Shown: in pieces, positions 8,734 through 17,003 of the stretch
Position numbering within the stretch: position 1 is the stretch's first letter
Layout of the letters: every line of letters starts with the position of its first letter
Assembly (NCBI RefSeq): GCF_001274635.1
Contig: NZ_LBGV01000001.1
Span: 3,348,001 to 3,412,000, forward strand
Direction: 5' to 3'
Length of the DNA: 64,000 nt
DNA from: Persicobacter sp. CCB-QB2
Lineage (GTDB): Bacteria > Bacteroidota > Bacteroidia > Cytophagales > Cyclobacteriaceae
Position numbers and translations under genes: made by a program
The notes under the pieces: generated by a model
The model's database searches: none
Told to the model about the DNA's origin: nothing
The model's input: only the letters and a program-made list of their open reading frames with translations

Positions 8734-9387
8734 ATGAGAATTTTTAAAACACTTACTTTTTTAATGGTGGCAGCGGCTTTTACTGCCTGTACCAAAACCA
8801 TCGTTACACAAAGTGACAAAATGAACAAATCCGGCTTTGAGGGGCCACAGTCGTTGGTGGTGCTTTATCAGGGCGATTATGGAGATGGAGAATTTATTGA
8901 ATCTACTGTAGCAAAGGGTTTACCTGTAGCCTTAAAAGCGACTTCTGCCAGAGAATTATTGACTGATACCACGAAAAGTAAGCAAGCGCATTTGGATCAG
9001 CTGATCGCTATGGGCAAAACCGCTCTGATGGTAGTGAAGGTGTTGGATTATGCGAGCGATACCGTGCAGGCGCAGGTGACGGGTCGATCCGGTAGAAGTT
9101 TAATGGAAGATCAGTCAATGGGTTTTTACAGCAATCAACATTATGGTGTGGAGGCAGGTTCGCAATATCCTGAAGGCAATATTCAGGAGAATTTAGATAA
9201 GTCAAGACCACAGGCCATCCAGATAAGACGTACGCTTCGCTTGCAGGGAGATATTTATGATATTAAAACCAAAGGTCGTATTTACAATTGTAGAACGACC
9301 ATTGAGAACCCTCCAAGCGTAAAGGCCATTGGTAAGAGCTTCGGCAAAGCGGTGGGTAAAGATTTAAAAGCCACAGGCTTATTATAG
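8734..9387 (+). CDS. Uncharacterised lipoprotein, second of a tandem paralogous pair
   Basis: 217 residues with a lipoprotein signal ending in AAAFTAC. Paralogue of the preceding gene: CTKTIVTQSD matches CSKTVITQSE, LVVLYQGDY matches LVVVYDGEQ, ALMVVKVLDYASD matches VLLVKLVKDSSE, DIYDIKTKGRIYNC matches ELYDLKSRKLVYNC, and GKSFGKAVGKDLKATGLL matches the C-terminus of the first copy. It carries an extra Gln/Gly/Tyr-rich middle part (about residues 125-150). The gap between the genes is 23 bases and a strong terminator follows, so the pair forms a two-gene operon. No catalytic motif is apparent; a role in the cell envelope is inferred from the signal only. Confidence 0.75.
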   Translation: MRIFKTLTFLMVAAAFTACTKTIVTQSDKMNKSGFEGPQSLVVLYQGDYGDGEFIESTVAKGLPVALKATSARELLTDTTKSKQAHLDQLIAMGKTALMVVKVLDYASDTVQAQVTGRSGRSLMEDQSMGFYSNQHYGVEAGSQYPEGNIQENLDKSRPQAIQIRRTLRLQGDIYDIKTKGRIYNCRTTIENPPSVKAIGKSFGKAVGKDLKATGLL

Positions 9388-9414
9388 GAAGCTATTTGAA
9401 GTACTATTTTAATG

Positions 9415-9446
9415 GGGAGGGTTTCGGTAACGAAGGCTTCCCTTTT
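9415..9446. terminator. Bidirectional terminator between lipoprotein pair and ATP-grasp gene
   Basis: GGGAGGGTTTCG pairs with CGAAGGCTTCCC across a GTAA loop (11 of 12 pairs counting wobbles), then CTTTTACATTTT. It ends at the last codons of the convergent ATP-grasp gene. Confidence 0.7.
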
Positions 9447-10470
9447 ACATTTTACTAAGTTGTCGGTATTCTATCAGGGAGGTAACCCCCTTTCGGAAGG
9501 TCGTGTAAGGCACCCCATTTTGATGGTTGGCAATACTGATTTCTCCCATTACTTTCCAATGGGCAAACAAGTCTTTGTAGGCCTGAACCAGGGAATAACC
9601 AGGATGATAAATATGGGCAGGTTCGGCCTTAGCGCCATTGAGTTCCATGATTTTGATGTTTTTTCCTGCATATAAATCTTCCAGAGAGGGCACTCTTAGG
9701 TCAAAACGCCCGTAGTTGAAGCCTTCAATCTGAAGCGCGATCTGATCAAACCTGGCATGAAGCACTTTATTGATGAGGTGATTGCCGTTTAGGAATTTCG
9801 TGCCCCTGCAATGGTTTCCAATAGATTCTAATAATAATTTCTCCCCCTTTGGAACTACAGTGGTCATTAGATCATGCTGTGCTTCCTTTAGTCGTTCTAA
9901 CTGTAAGAATGCTCTTGGATTTTGTGTCATTAAAGTTTCCACCGAGCTTGTTCCATCTCCGGTAATGCTTAGCATTTCTTTTAATACCACCGAGCTGATG
10001 GTTCCGAATTGGCGATTGGGGTGGCGGTAGTAAAAAACACCTACTTCGAGAGGGTAATCAATAAATTCCTGAATGATGACCGGAATTTGCACTTCCCGGC
10101 AATAAGAGGGCAGTTCTTCCTCATGATTAATTTTTTCAACGCCCCTGCCTCTTTCTCCAAAATCAGGCTTAAGGATTATGGGGAAAGACAGCCCGAGTTG
10201 TTCCATTCCCCTTAAAATATTTTGAGGTTCCGGCTTTTCGATCAATAAGGTTTTGGGGGTAAACTCCGCCGGAATTTTTTTTAAAATCGCCGATTTGGAT
10301 TCTGCCAAAAGGCCACCGTTTTCAATTCCGGGGTTAGAGGCGGAAAAGAAAAAAGGAGATCGGGCACGAATAGCAATGCCCAAAGCGTAAAACCAAATCG
10401 GGAGGTAAACCAACTGCCAGGGCCAGTATTCCCAGGAGGTTAATTTTATAAAAAATGACCTTAAGTTCAT
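9445..10470 (-). CDS. ATP-grasp domain protein, ligase-like
   Basis: 341 residues. A short hydrophobic N-terminus (YWPWQLVYLPIWFYALGIA) is followed by an ATP-grasp fold: PIILKPDFGERGRGVEKI (residues about 95-112) matches the glycine-rich nucleotide loop with its Lys, VIIQEFIDYPLEVGVFYYR the adenine-binding hinge, and FDLRVPSL... IKIMELNG the metal-binding acidic and Asn positions. It resembles proteins annotated near D-Ala-D-Ala ligase, but substrate residues of that enzyme are not evident. It starts 2 bases after the stop of the NRDE gene, so the two are translationally linked. The amide-forming or carboxylate-activating reaction is typical of the fold; the actual substrate is unknown. Confidence 0.7.
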   Translation of the reverse strand: MNLRSFFIKLTSWEYWPWQLVYLPIWFYALGIAIRARSPFFFSASNPGIENGGLLAESKSAILKKIPAEFTPKTLLIEKPEPQNILRGMEQLGLSFPIILKPDFGERGRGVEKINHEEELPSYCREVQIPVIIQEFIDYPLEVGVFYYRHPNRQFGTISSVVLKEMLSITGDGTSSVETLMTQNPRAFLQLERLKEAQHDLMTTVVPKGEKLLLESIGNHCRGTKFLNGNHLINKVLHARFDQIALQIEGFNYGRFDLRVPSLEDLYAGKNIKIMELNGAKAEPAHIYHPGYSLVQAYKDLFAHWKVMGEISIANHQNGVPYTTFRKGVTSLIEYRQLSKM

Positions 10471-10472
10471 TT

Positions 10473-11195
10473 TTACTCAATGACTAAATCAGATTCAAAT
10501 TTGACCATGGCCGAGCGTTGCGTCTTCCAGTCTTTATAATGCATAAAATGCGCCCCATTTTCCTTTAAAATGGTGGTGGTGCTTACCGTACCCACTTCCA
10601 TTTCGGCCCAGTCCATCATGACGTTTGTTCTGGGATTACCTTCCCCGGCATTTTCATGAAAACCTCGGAGGGAAGCCAGGTCGTGCGGATAATTGGCCAG
10701 CCAATCCTGGAACCAATCTATTCTTTTTTGCCGGATATTAGCATCGTATAATGTGGCGCTGGACCAAATATAGCTTTGATGATTCGGTAGGTTTTTGATG
10801 TAAAGTTGCTTGCCCGTCCACACCATCTCATAGAGGGTTTTATCCTGAATGGCAATTAAGGTAAAGGGCTCAATGCCGTGGAAATTATATTCGGATGAAA
10901 ATTTGGGCAAATCTTGGTGCCGAAGCAAGTCTCTGACTACCAGTCCCCGACTATGGCGATAAGGTGGATTGCTTTTGTGATTAACAAAGCCTCCGTTTAG
11001 AAGGCATACGGCATCAAAATAGGGAGAAAGTCCAATCCAACTACCGCTCCCCATGGGGTCTATAGGCATTAAAACCTTCAGGTATCCCTCCATATGGATT
11101 TTGGGTAATTCGGCATAGGGCCGTTGATAGCTTACATCCCGGTTGGAGGTGAAGATAAAGCCCTCCTCAGTGGGCACAAAGGTTACCGTACACAT
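10473..11195 (-). CDS. NRDE (TANGO2-like) family protein
   Basis: 240 residues starting MCTVTF, with Cys 2 exposed once the initiator Met is removed, as in Ntn-hydrolase-like folds. The family name motif is present as TSNRDVSYQRP (Asn-Arg-Asp near residue 18). Other typical parts are DPMGSGSWIGLS and AVCLLNGGF. The NRDE/TANGO2 family (PF05742) is found from bacteria to humans; its biochemical role is unsettled, with links to lipid or heme handling proposed. The gene sits in the middle of a tight three-gene cluster: DinB-like 11 bases upstream, ATP-grasp 2 bases downstream. Confidence 0.82.
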   Translation of the reverse strand: MCTVTFVPTEEGFIFTSNRDVSYQRPYAELPKIHMEGYLKVLMPIDPMGSGSWIGLSPYFDAVCLLNGGFVNHKSNPPYRHSRGLVVRDLLRHQDLPKFSSEYNFHGIEPFTLIAIQDKTLYEMVWTGKQLYIKNLPNHQSYIWSSATLYDANIRQKRIDWFQDWLANYPHDLASLRGFHENAGEGNPRTNVMMDWAEMEVGTVSTTTILKENGAHFMHYKDWKTQRSAMVKFESDLVIE

Positions 11196-11206
11196 GAGCG
11201 ATAGGT

Positions 11207-11710
11207 TTATTTTATTTTCTGATGCGCTACTGTAGAGCTTGCCACTCCAAAATGTTCCGGAACCTTAATGTTGGGGAACAATAGTCGATACCCCACTCTC
11301 ATCATGGCCATATGGTGGACAGTATGTTCAATATTATAGGCTAATTCGCGTTCAAAATTAGATTCCACTCTGAAGCTCATCTCCCCTTCATCACCAAGGT
11401 ATTTTCCTTCCAAACGTAATTTTTGATTTTCAGTGTTTAGAATAAATTTTTGGATTTGCTGAATAGCCTTTAATGCGGTTACCGGATCATTTTCCAAAGC
11501 GAGTTTTCTTTCGCGTTCATCATAGTTTACGATTCCCTTTGGTAAACCGCTTTCTAAGCAAGTGAAAAATTCCAAAGTATGGCGAACGTGTTGGCCGATA
11601 CTACCCTTGCCTAAAACATCAATTGGGCTTTGGTATTCGGTAGCGGTCATTTGTTTAATGACTGAATCTAGTTGATTGAGTAGCTGAATGGCGACTTGTT
11701 TGATCGTCAT
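11207..11710 (-). CDS. DinB-like four-helix metal-binding protein
   Basis: 167 residues, all helical by composition. His residues in GQHVRHTLEFF (about 37-47) and in YNIEHTVHHMAMMRVGYR (about 123-140) are spaced like the metal ligands of the DinB/YfiT four-helix bundle superfamily. Members include thiol S-transferases and many proteins of unknown role, so function stays open. First gene of the cluster DinB-NRDE-ATP-grasp on the minus strand. The 270 bases upstream, up to the insertion sequence, hold no other gene and should contain the operon promoter. Confidence 0.7.
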   Translation of the reverse strand: MTIKQVAIQLLNQLDSVIKQMTATEYQSPIDVLGKGSIGQHVRHTLEFFTCLESGLPKGIVNYDERERKLALENDPVTALKAIQQIQKFILNTENQKLRLEGKYLGDEGEMSFRVESNFERELAYNIEHTVHHMAMMRVGYRLLFPNIKVPEHFGVASSTVAHQKIK

Positions 11711-11982
11711 GCTGTAGGAGTTAAGTATGGTAATTAGGGGTAATTTATTAAATTTTTCATCAAAGCTTAGATTTTATTAATTGAAAAGCCGCAATTTCCA
11801 AATAAACCCGATTCAAGGAGACCCAGAAGGGGAGTGATTAGAATTATTATACTTTTTGTAAAAATTTAGGAGGAATTGGATTTAGCTAGGTGTAATCGAT
11901 TGATTATAAGTGGTATCGGAGTCAGTTTATTAAAGGGGATTTGCTTTTGGTTAAATGGGAGGGGCATTTCAAGATTGCATTA

Positions 11983-13255
11983 GGGAAGTGGAAAAAAATA
12001 GCCTACATCAAAACTTTATGTAACTTCGTGAATGGAGAAAGATCAACCTTTTAGTGAATTTATTGACAGTATTAACATTGCCCTTAAAAAATTGACAGGC
12101 TATAAACGCCGAGAGTATGCAGCAGAAATATGCATTAAATATTTTGACGGGTCACCCTCCAAAATGGAACGATCCGTTAATGTTGGGCGAGAAATGGTTA
12201 AACTCGCTCTTAAAGAGCATTATACAGGGATTCGATGTATGGATGCATTTTCATGTAGGGGCAGAAAAAAAAGAGATTGAGCATCCTGAGCTAGCTAATG
12301 ATATAAGCTGTATTGTTGATGAAGAAAGTTGTATTGATCCCAGCTTTAAGACAGAACGATGTTATGTTAGAATAACTGCGCAATACATTTTACAGAAACT
12401 CTTAGCCTTAAAATATCATGAAGGAGATTTTTGTGTTCGTACAATCAATAATATTCTAAATAGATTAGGGTATACATTAAAGAAAGTCCAAAAGATTAAG
12501 CCATTGAAAAAAATCGCAGAAACAGATGAGATTTTCACAAATGTAAAAAAGCACAACAAAGAAGCCGAAAGCAATGACCGAACGATACAAATTTCTTTAG
12601 ATGTCAAAGCAAAAACAAAAGTAGGAAATCTTAGTCGCGGAGGTTATTCTAGGACTCAGAAAGCTAATCAAGCCGAAGATCATGATCATCACTGGACTGA
12701 AACTCTTGTTCCCTTAGGAATAAGAGAAACTAAATCTGAAGATATTACTTTCATATTTGGTAAGTCAAAGGAAACGAGTGACTTTATTGTTGATGGCCTA
12801 GAGATGTGGTGGGATGAAAAGGGATATGATAAATCAAATTATGATACATTATTAATCAATTTGGACAATGGAAAACCGGTGGCGGGAAATACTCGACGCT
12901 TTATTCAACGCATCATTAAGTTTTCGAAAAAAATTGGAATTCCAATTCATTTGGTCTACTATCCCCCGTATCACAGTAAATATAATCCAATAGAAAGAGT
13001 ATGGGCTGCGTTAGAAAACTATTGGAAAGGCCTTATTCTTGATACAGTTGAAAACACGCTGGAAATTGCAAAAAAAATGACCTGGTGTCAGAAAGCTCCT
13101 TTAGTATTTATGAACAACAATACTTATGAATCACCTATTAAGATAGATGATAATAAATACAAAAGTTTTGACAAAAACTTACAAAGAAACGAGATTCTGC
13201 CCAAATGGGATATTTTTATCAATCCGGTTGTGTAGTTTAATATTTGCCACTTCCC
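11983..13255 (+). mobile_element. ISAzo13-family insertion sequence, complete, 1273 bp
   Basis: The ends are inverted repeats: GGGAAGTGG at 11983-11991 and its complement CCACTTCCC at 13247-13255, with partial similarity inward. TTA at 11980-11982 and TTA at 13256-13258 form a 3-bp direct repeat, as expected of a target duplication. The single transposase gene (12032-13235) fills the element. Length and ends agree with the ISAzo13 family. A copy of an IS30-family element begins 38 bases to the right, so two independent insertions hit the same intergenic spot between the DinB-cluster promoter region and cysK. Confidence 0.85.
12032..13235 (+). pseudogene. ISAzo13-family transposase in two overlapping frames
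   Basis: Frame 1 (12032-12280) encodes an N-terminal helix-turn-helix part (TGYKRREYAAEICIKYF) and ends at TGA 12278-12280. The rest is read in another frame to 13235. The two overlap at a run of eight A (12265-12272): frame 1 reads CRGRKKRD-stop and the other frame reads VGAEKKEIEHPEL. Loss of one A, or a +1 shift, gives one protein of about 400 residues. The catalytic part has ISLDVKAKTKVGNLSRGG, LLINLDNGKPVAG and HSKYNPIERVWAALEN, which supply the DDE acidic triad of the family (DDE_Tnp_ISAZ013). The run could be a transcriptional slippage site as used by other insertion sequences, a mutation, or a sequence error. Confidence 0.8.
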
Positions 13256-13306
13256 TTAGCAAACAGGATTTGAAGACCTGAATTTTTAATTTCCTGGATT
13301 CTAATT

Positions 13307-13378
13307 TTAAGTGCAAGTTTTTTTGGCATAAAAAAAAGGTATCCGGTACCTTTGAAATTTAAATCTAATTGCACTTAA
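13307..13378 (+). promoter_or_regulatory. IS30 transposase promoter inside inverted terminal-repeat copies
   Basis: A textbook Bacteroidota promoter: TTTG (13322-13325 region) at -33, a spacer of about 21 bases, and the -7 box TACCTTTG at 13347-13354. The -7 box forms half of a hairpin, AAAGGTA (13335-13341) with TACCTTT (13347-13353). TTAAGTGCAA at 13307-13316, part of the left terminal repeat, is repeated exactly in inverted orientation as TTGCACTTAA at 13369-13378, just before the start codon. The promoter is thus bracketed by two copies of a terminal-repeat core, a layout suited to autoregulation by transposase. Confidence 0.6.
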
Positions 13379-13391
13379 ATAAGAAATAACA

Positions 13392-14360
13392 ATGGCCCAG
13401 ATTACCCTGACACAAAGATATGAAATTGAAGCGTTAGTTAAAATAGGGTTCAATAAAACAGCTATTGCTGATAAAGTTGGATTTCATGTATCGACTATAG
13501 GGAGAGAAATAAAGCGTTGTCGTAAAGGGTATTACGACGCTGATACGGCGCATAGTAAGTACCTGGCCAATCGTAAAAATAATCGGGAACCGTATAAACG
13601 GACTCCCGAAATGGAACAAGTAATACGTGAGTGTCTTATTGAAAATGATTTCAGCCCAGAACAAATAGCTGGAAGATGTAAAAGGGAGGGGGCTCCAATG
13701 ATCTCAGTTGAAGGAATTTATCAATTCATTTACAGTGTTCCTGAATTGGCTAACCACCTTAGGATCAGCAAGGGGAAAAGGAAAAAACGGAAATCTAATT
13801 CAAAAAATGGATCAAAAATTCCAGACCGGAAACCTATTCATATTCGACCCACGGAGGCTGATAATAGATCGGAGTTTGGGCATATTGAACTTGATGTTGT
13901 GGTAGGGACCAAGGAAAAGTCAAATGTCTTGGTTACGGCTGTTTGTAGAAGGTCTAGATATACATTGATCGGAATAGCATTAAGCAAATCAGATAAAGAT
14001 GTTTTGAAAGCCTTAGAAGATATGGCTTCAAGATCTTTAATACCTTGGAAGACGGTTACTTGTGATAATGGGAAAGAATTTGCATGCCATAAAGAATTAG
14101 AAGCCTCTGTTGGTTGTGTGGCCTACTTTGCAGACCCTTACGCCAGTTGGCAAAGGGGTACCAATGAAAACACAAATGGCCTAATAAGACAGTACTTTCC
14201 TAAAGGGAAATCAATGGACAATATCAAAATGAATTCAGTACTCCAAGTAGAAGAATCCCTCAATAATCGCCCAAGAAAGAAATTGAATTTTTGGACGCCT
14301 ATCGAATATATTCATGGTGAAAGAAAAAATTTGATCACCATCAATAAAACTTGCATTTAA
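13392..14360 (+). CDS. IS30-family transposase
   Basis: 322 residues, intact. The N-terminal helix-turn-helix is LTQRYEIEALVKIGFNKTAI... VGFHVSTIGREIKR (residues 5-42). A linker with DFSPEQIAGR, which is conserved in IS30 proteins, follows. The rve-type DDE catalytic domain has GHIELDVVVG (first Asp, about 168), VTCDNGKEF (second Asp, about 220) and GTNENTNGLIRQYFPKG (Glu, about 256). It catalyses excision and insertion of the surrounding element. Most similar in layout to IS30 members of Bacteroidota such as the IS4351 group. Start at ATG 13392, 37 bases past the promoter -7 box. Confidence 0.93.
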   Translation: MAQITLTQRYEIEALVKIGFNKTAIADKVGFHVSTIGREIKRCRKGYYDADTAHSKYLANRKNNREPYKRTPEMEQVIRECLIENDFSPEQIAGRCKREGAPMISVEGIYQFIYSVPELANHLRISKGKRKKRKSNSKNGSKIPDRKPIHIRPTEADNRSEFGHIELDVVVGTKEKSNVLVTAVCRRSRYTLIGIALSKSDKDVLKALEDMASRSLIPWKTVTCDNGKEFACHKELEASVGCVAYFADPYASWQRGTNENTNGLIRQYFPKGKSMDNIKMNSVLQVEESLNNRPRKKLNFWTPIEYIHGERKNLITINKTCI

Positions 14361-14468
14361 AATTGGAATTCAAGTTTTCAAAGATTGTTTGCACAAATAA
14401 TAAGAAAAAACAGAACGCAGCCTTTGAATAATACGTTAAAATAAAGCTTTTACCATCTAAGCATTTTT

Positions 14469-14481
14469 ATGCGGGGCGCAT
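14469..14481. repeat. 13-base interrupted palindrome upstream of cysK
   Basis: ATGCG-GGG-CGCAT, 69 bases before the cysK start codon. Its position would suit an operator, but no matching site was noticed elsewhere in the window. Confidence 0.3.
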
Positions 14482-14549
14482 TGAAAAAGGGTAAAAGTGA
14501 TATAGTTTATTGAAATCACCCCGCTGAATTTTGAATAAGCGTATTCAAC

Positions 14550-15461
14550 ATGAAAGTACAAAATATCCTACAAACCATCGGGCACACTCCCCTGGTGAAA
14601 ATCAACAGACTTTTTGGAAAAGATGTAGAGGTTTGGATGAAGCTGGAAAGAGCGAATCCCGGAGGTAGTATTAAAGACCGTATTGCATTATCTATGGTAG
14701 AGGATGCTGAGGAAAAGGGGCAATTATCCAAAGGGGGAACCATTATTGAACCTACCTCAGGAAACACCGGGATAGGCTTGGCTTTGGTTGCTGCCGTGAA
14801 AGGTTACAAGATAAAGTTGGTGATGCCGGAATCCATGAGTATTGAGCGCAGGAGAATTATGGCGGCATATGGAGCGGAATTGGTCTTGACGCCAAAAGAA
14901 AAAGGAATGAAGGGTGCTATTGCCAAAGCAGAAGAATTGGTGGAGGCAACAGAGGGAGCCTGGATGCCCATGCAATTTGACAATGAGGCCAATAGTAAAG
15001 TGCATTTTGAGCGTACTGCCAAGGAAATTATTCAGGATATGTCCAGTGGCTTTGATTATATGATTACTGGTGTAGGAACGGGTGGTCATATTACCGGAGT
15101 AGCAAACGCTTTGAAGGAGCACCACCCCAAGATGAAAGTCTATGCGGTGGAACCCACTGCAAGTCCTGTGTTGTCGGGAGGTGAGCCCGGGCCACATCCT
15201 TTGCAGGGGATTGGGGCAGGTTTCGTGCCCAAGGTGATGGATACTTCGGTATTGACCGGAGCCATTACGGTGGACAAGGAGGAGGCATTTGAATTTGCGC
15301 AGCGCGCAGCGAAAGAAGAGGGAATTTTTATTGGAATATCCTCAGGAGCTTCATTGGCAGCTATTGCGAAAAAGTTACCGGAGATTCCAGTAGGTTCAAA
15401 AATTTTGACTTTCTGCTATGATACCGGTGAAAGATACCTTTCGATAGATGGATTATACTAG
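14550..15461 (+). CDS. cysK: Cysteine synthase A (O-acetylserine sulfhydrylase)
   Basis: 303 residues, the length of CysK. The PLP lysine is K42 in PGGSIKDR, the substrate carboxylate loop is [10 protein letters not shown] (TSGNTG at 69-74), and the phosphate-binding glycine loop is [10 protein letters not shown] (about 173-182). The late SSGASLAA and the YLSIDGLY tail are also typical. It joins O-acetylserine and sulfide to make cysteine in the cytoplasm. Serine acetyltransferase is not nearby. Monocistronic, with its own terminator. Its upstream region was probably shortened or separated from its old neighbour by the two insertion sequences. Confidence 0.95.
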   Translation: MKVQNILQTIGHTPLVKINRLFGKDVEVWMKLERANPGGSIKDRIALSMVEDAEEKGQLSKGGTIIEPTSGNTGIGLALVAAVKGYKIKLVMPESMSIERRRIMAAYGAELVLTPKEKGMKGAIAKAEELVEATEGAWMPMQFDNEANSKVHFERTAKEIIQDMSSGFDYMITGVGTGGHITGVANALKEHHPKMKVYAVEPTASPVLSGGEPGPHPLQGIGAGFVPKVMDTSVLTGAITVDKEEAFEFAQRAAKEEGIFIGISSGASLAAIAKKLPEIPVGSKILTFCYDTGERYLSIDGLY

Positions 15462-15482
15462 ATAACGGATTATATTCTTTTT

Positions 15483-15519
15483 AAAGCCCAATCAGTTACC
15501 CGCTGTTTGGGCTTTTTTT
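15483..15519 (+). terminator. Rho-independent terminator after cysK
   Basis: AAAGCCCAA (15483-15491) pairs with TTGGGCTTT (15507-15515), followed by a T run to 15519. It overlaps the last codons of the convergent DUF2256 gene. Confidence 0.8.
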
Positions 15520-15650
15520 GTTTTGCGATTGGCCCTACATCTGTGACTACAGTATTTCACTTCTTCCCAAACCTTTACCCATTTCTTTCTCCAGCTAAAA
15601 GGCCGGCCACAAGTTTTACAAATTTTTACCGGTAGTTGCGATTTCTTCAT
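15492..15650 (-). CDS. DUF2256 small zinc-ribbon-like protein
   Basis: 52 residues from the ATG at 15650. The longer frame to 15743 adds 31 residues with no similarity, so the shorter start is chosen. The family pattern is unmistakable: [20 protein letters not shown] followed by VKYCSHRCR, two Cys pairs expected to bind zinc with a WRKKW core. Bacterial DUF2256 proteins (COG4338) are short and often sit next to photolyase or cryptochrome genes; here no such gene is nearby. Function unknown. Confidence 0.8.
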   Translation of the reverse strand: MKKSQLPVKICKTCGRPFSWRKKWVKVWEEVKYCSHRCRANRKTKKAQTAGN

Positions 15651-15804
15651 GTCTTCAAAACACTTTGTTGGCGGTAGCATCACAAGTTTGGCTACTTTTT
15701 TGCAAAAGGGGAATAGGCCAAAGGATGTTATGGGCATAAGCAAACGGTTAAGAATGAAACCGTATTTATTTTCAGCATGTTAGCGGTTTAATTTATTGGG
15801 GGAA

Positions 15805-15871
15805 TTGTAACGAAATCCCAATAATTTTCTCTACCTTTGCCCCTCAATTAAATAGAAGGACGTGTTCCTTC
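15805..15871 (+). promoter_or_regulatory. Promoter and leader hairpin of the rpsP operon
   Basis: The -7 box TACCTTTG at 15832-15839 matches TAnnTTTG exactly, with TTG at 15805-15807 as a possible -33 element (24-base spacer). The leader then holds GAAGGA (15855-15860) facing TCCTTC (15866-15871), a small hairpin that may matter for ribosomal-protein feedback. I cannot match it to a named leader family. Confidence 0.55.
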
Positions 15872-15902
15872 GTTAACGTTAAACGTTTTTATAATTTAAA
15901 AA

Positions 15903-16451
15903 ATGGCAGTTAAAATCAGATTAGCGCGTCGTGGACGCAAGAGACAAGCAATCTATAACTTGGTTGTTGCTGATTCAAGATCACCACGTGATGGTAAATT
16001 CATCGAGAACTTGGGTATCTACAATCCTAACACAAACCCTGCAACCGTTGATTTCAACGAAGATGCAGCTTTTGATTGGGTAATGAAAGGTGCTCAGCCT
16101 ACCGATACTGCACGTGCATTGTTGTCTTACAAAGGAGTAATGTTCCGTAAGCACCTTCAAATTGGTGTGAACAAAGGTGCGATCACTCAGGAGCAAGCTG
16201 ACGAGAAATACAACGCATGGAAAGAAGCTAAATTGGCGAAGATCGAAGGTAAGATCGCTAAATTGGCGAACGAAGCTGACGCTGCGGCGAAAGCACGTTT
16301 CGACGCTGAAGCGGCTAAAAACCAAGCGCGTATTGATGCTATCGCGGCTCGTAAAGCGGAAGAAGAAGCTGCTGCTGCAGCTGCTGAAGCTGAGGTTGCT
16401 GGTGATGATGCAGAAGGAGAAGCTCCTGCTGCTGAAGAAACTGAAGCATAA
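15903..16451 (+). CDS. rpsP: 30S ribosomal protein S16
   Basis: 182 residues. The first 80 or so are S16 itself: [40 protein letters not shown], then the [15 protein letters not shown] region. A C-terminal extension of about 100 residues follows, rich in Ala, Lys and Glu and ending in an acidic tail ([16 protein letters not shown]). Such tails are common on S16 of Bacteroidota and absent from E. coli S16. It binds 16S rRNA early in 30S assembly. First gene of rpsP-rimM-trmD-rplS; 16 bases separate it from rimM. Confidence 0.97.
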   Translation: MAVKIRLARRGRKRQAIYNLVVADSRSPRDGKFIENLGIYNPNTNPATVDFNEDAAFDWVMKGAQPTDTARALLSYKGVMFRKHLQIGVNKGAITQEQADEKYNAWKEAKLAKIEGKIAKLANEADAAAKARFDAEAAKNQARIDAIAARKAEEEAAAAAAEAEVAGDDAEGEAPAAEETEA

Positions 16452-16467
16452 GATTGATTAATAGCCG

Positions 16468-16995
16468 ATGCGTATAGATCAGTGTTTTGAGCTGGGGTAT
16501 ATCACCAAAAGACATGGATTGGATGGATCAGTAAATGCTGTTTTAGATACAGATGATCCTTCAGTTTATATTGATTTGGAGGCGGTATTCCTGGAGCATG
16601 GTGGAAGTTTGGTGCCTTATATTGTGGAGGACATCCGCATGAAAGGAGATCAGGCGATATTCACTTTTGAAGGGGTGGAAAGCCCTGAAGACGCTGACGC
16701 ATTAAAAGGTGTAAAATTATTTCTGCCGCTTGATATCCTGCCGGATTTAGGCGAAGGAAAGTTTTACTATCACGAGATTGTTGGCTTCCGGATGCAGGAT
16801 CGTCAGCACGGGGATTTCGGAACGGTTACCACCGTTTACGATAATGATAAGCAACCTTTAATTGCAGTAGACTGTAATGGGAAGGAAGTTTTGGTCCCGA
16901 TGGCGGATGATATTCTACTGAAAGTAGATAAGGAAGCAAAGGTAATTGAGACGCAATTGCCTGAGGGTTTATTGGAAGTTTACACAGAGGACTAA
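16468..16995 (+). CDS. rimM: Ribosome maturation factor RimM
   Basis: 175 residues, typical for RimM. N-terminal RimM beta-barrel with [23 protein letters not shown] and an [20 protein letters not shown] segment, then the PRC-barrel part from about residue 95: [12 protein letters not shown] and [19 protein letters not shown]. RimM binds S19 in the 30S head and helps mature the 3' part of 16S rRNA. It lies between rpsP and trmD as in most bacteria; trmD begins 8 bases downstream. Confidence 0.95.
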   Translation: MRIDQCFELGYITKRHGLDGSVNAVLDTDDPSVYIDLEAVFLEHGGSLVPYIVEDIRMKGDQAIFTFEGVESPEDADALKGVKLFLPLDILPDLGEGKFYYHEIVGFRMQDRQHGDFGTVTTVYDNDKQPLIAVDCNGKEVLVPMADDILLKVDKEAKVIETQLPEGLLEVYTED

Positions 16996-17003
16996 GCAGG
17001 GAA

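Larger units (their letters stand above)
13293..14374 (+). mobile_element. IS30-family insertion sequence, about 1.08 kb
   Basis: Inverted repeats frame the transposase. The left end (from about 13293) holds GGATTCTAATTTTAAGTGCA and the right end (to about 14374), read on the minus strand, holds GAATTCCAATTTTAAATGCA, followed in both by AGTTTT; there are three differences in 26 bases. The last codons of the transposase lie inside the right repeat. The exact outer bases are uncertain; with ends at 13293 and 14374 a 3-bp TTT flanks both sides, which could be the target duplication. Confidence 0.8.

Noticed and set aside
15981-16461. Extra frames across rpsP (114 residues minus, 94 residues plus)
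   Set aside because: The plus-strand one is a Lys/Leu-rich shadow of the Ala/Glu tail; neither has a start in a sensible context.
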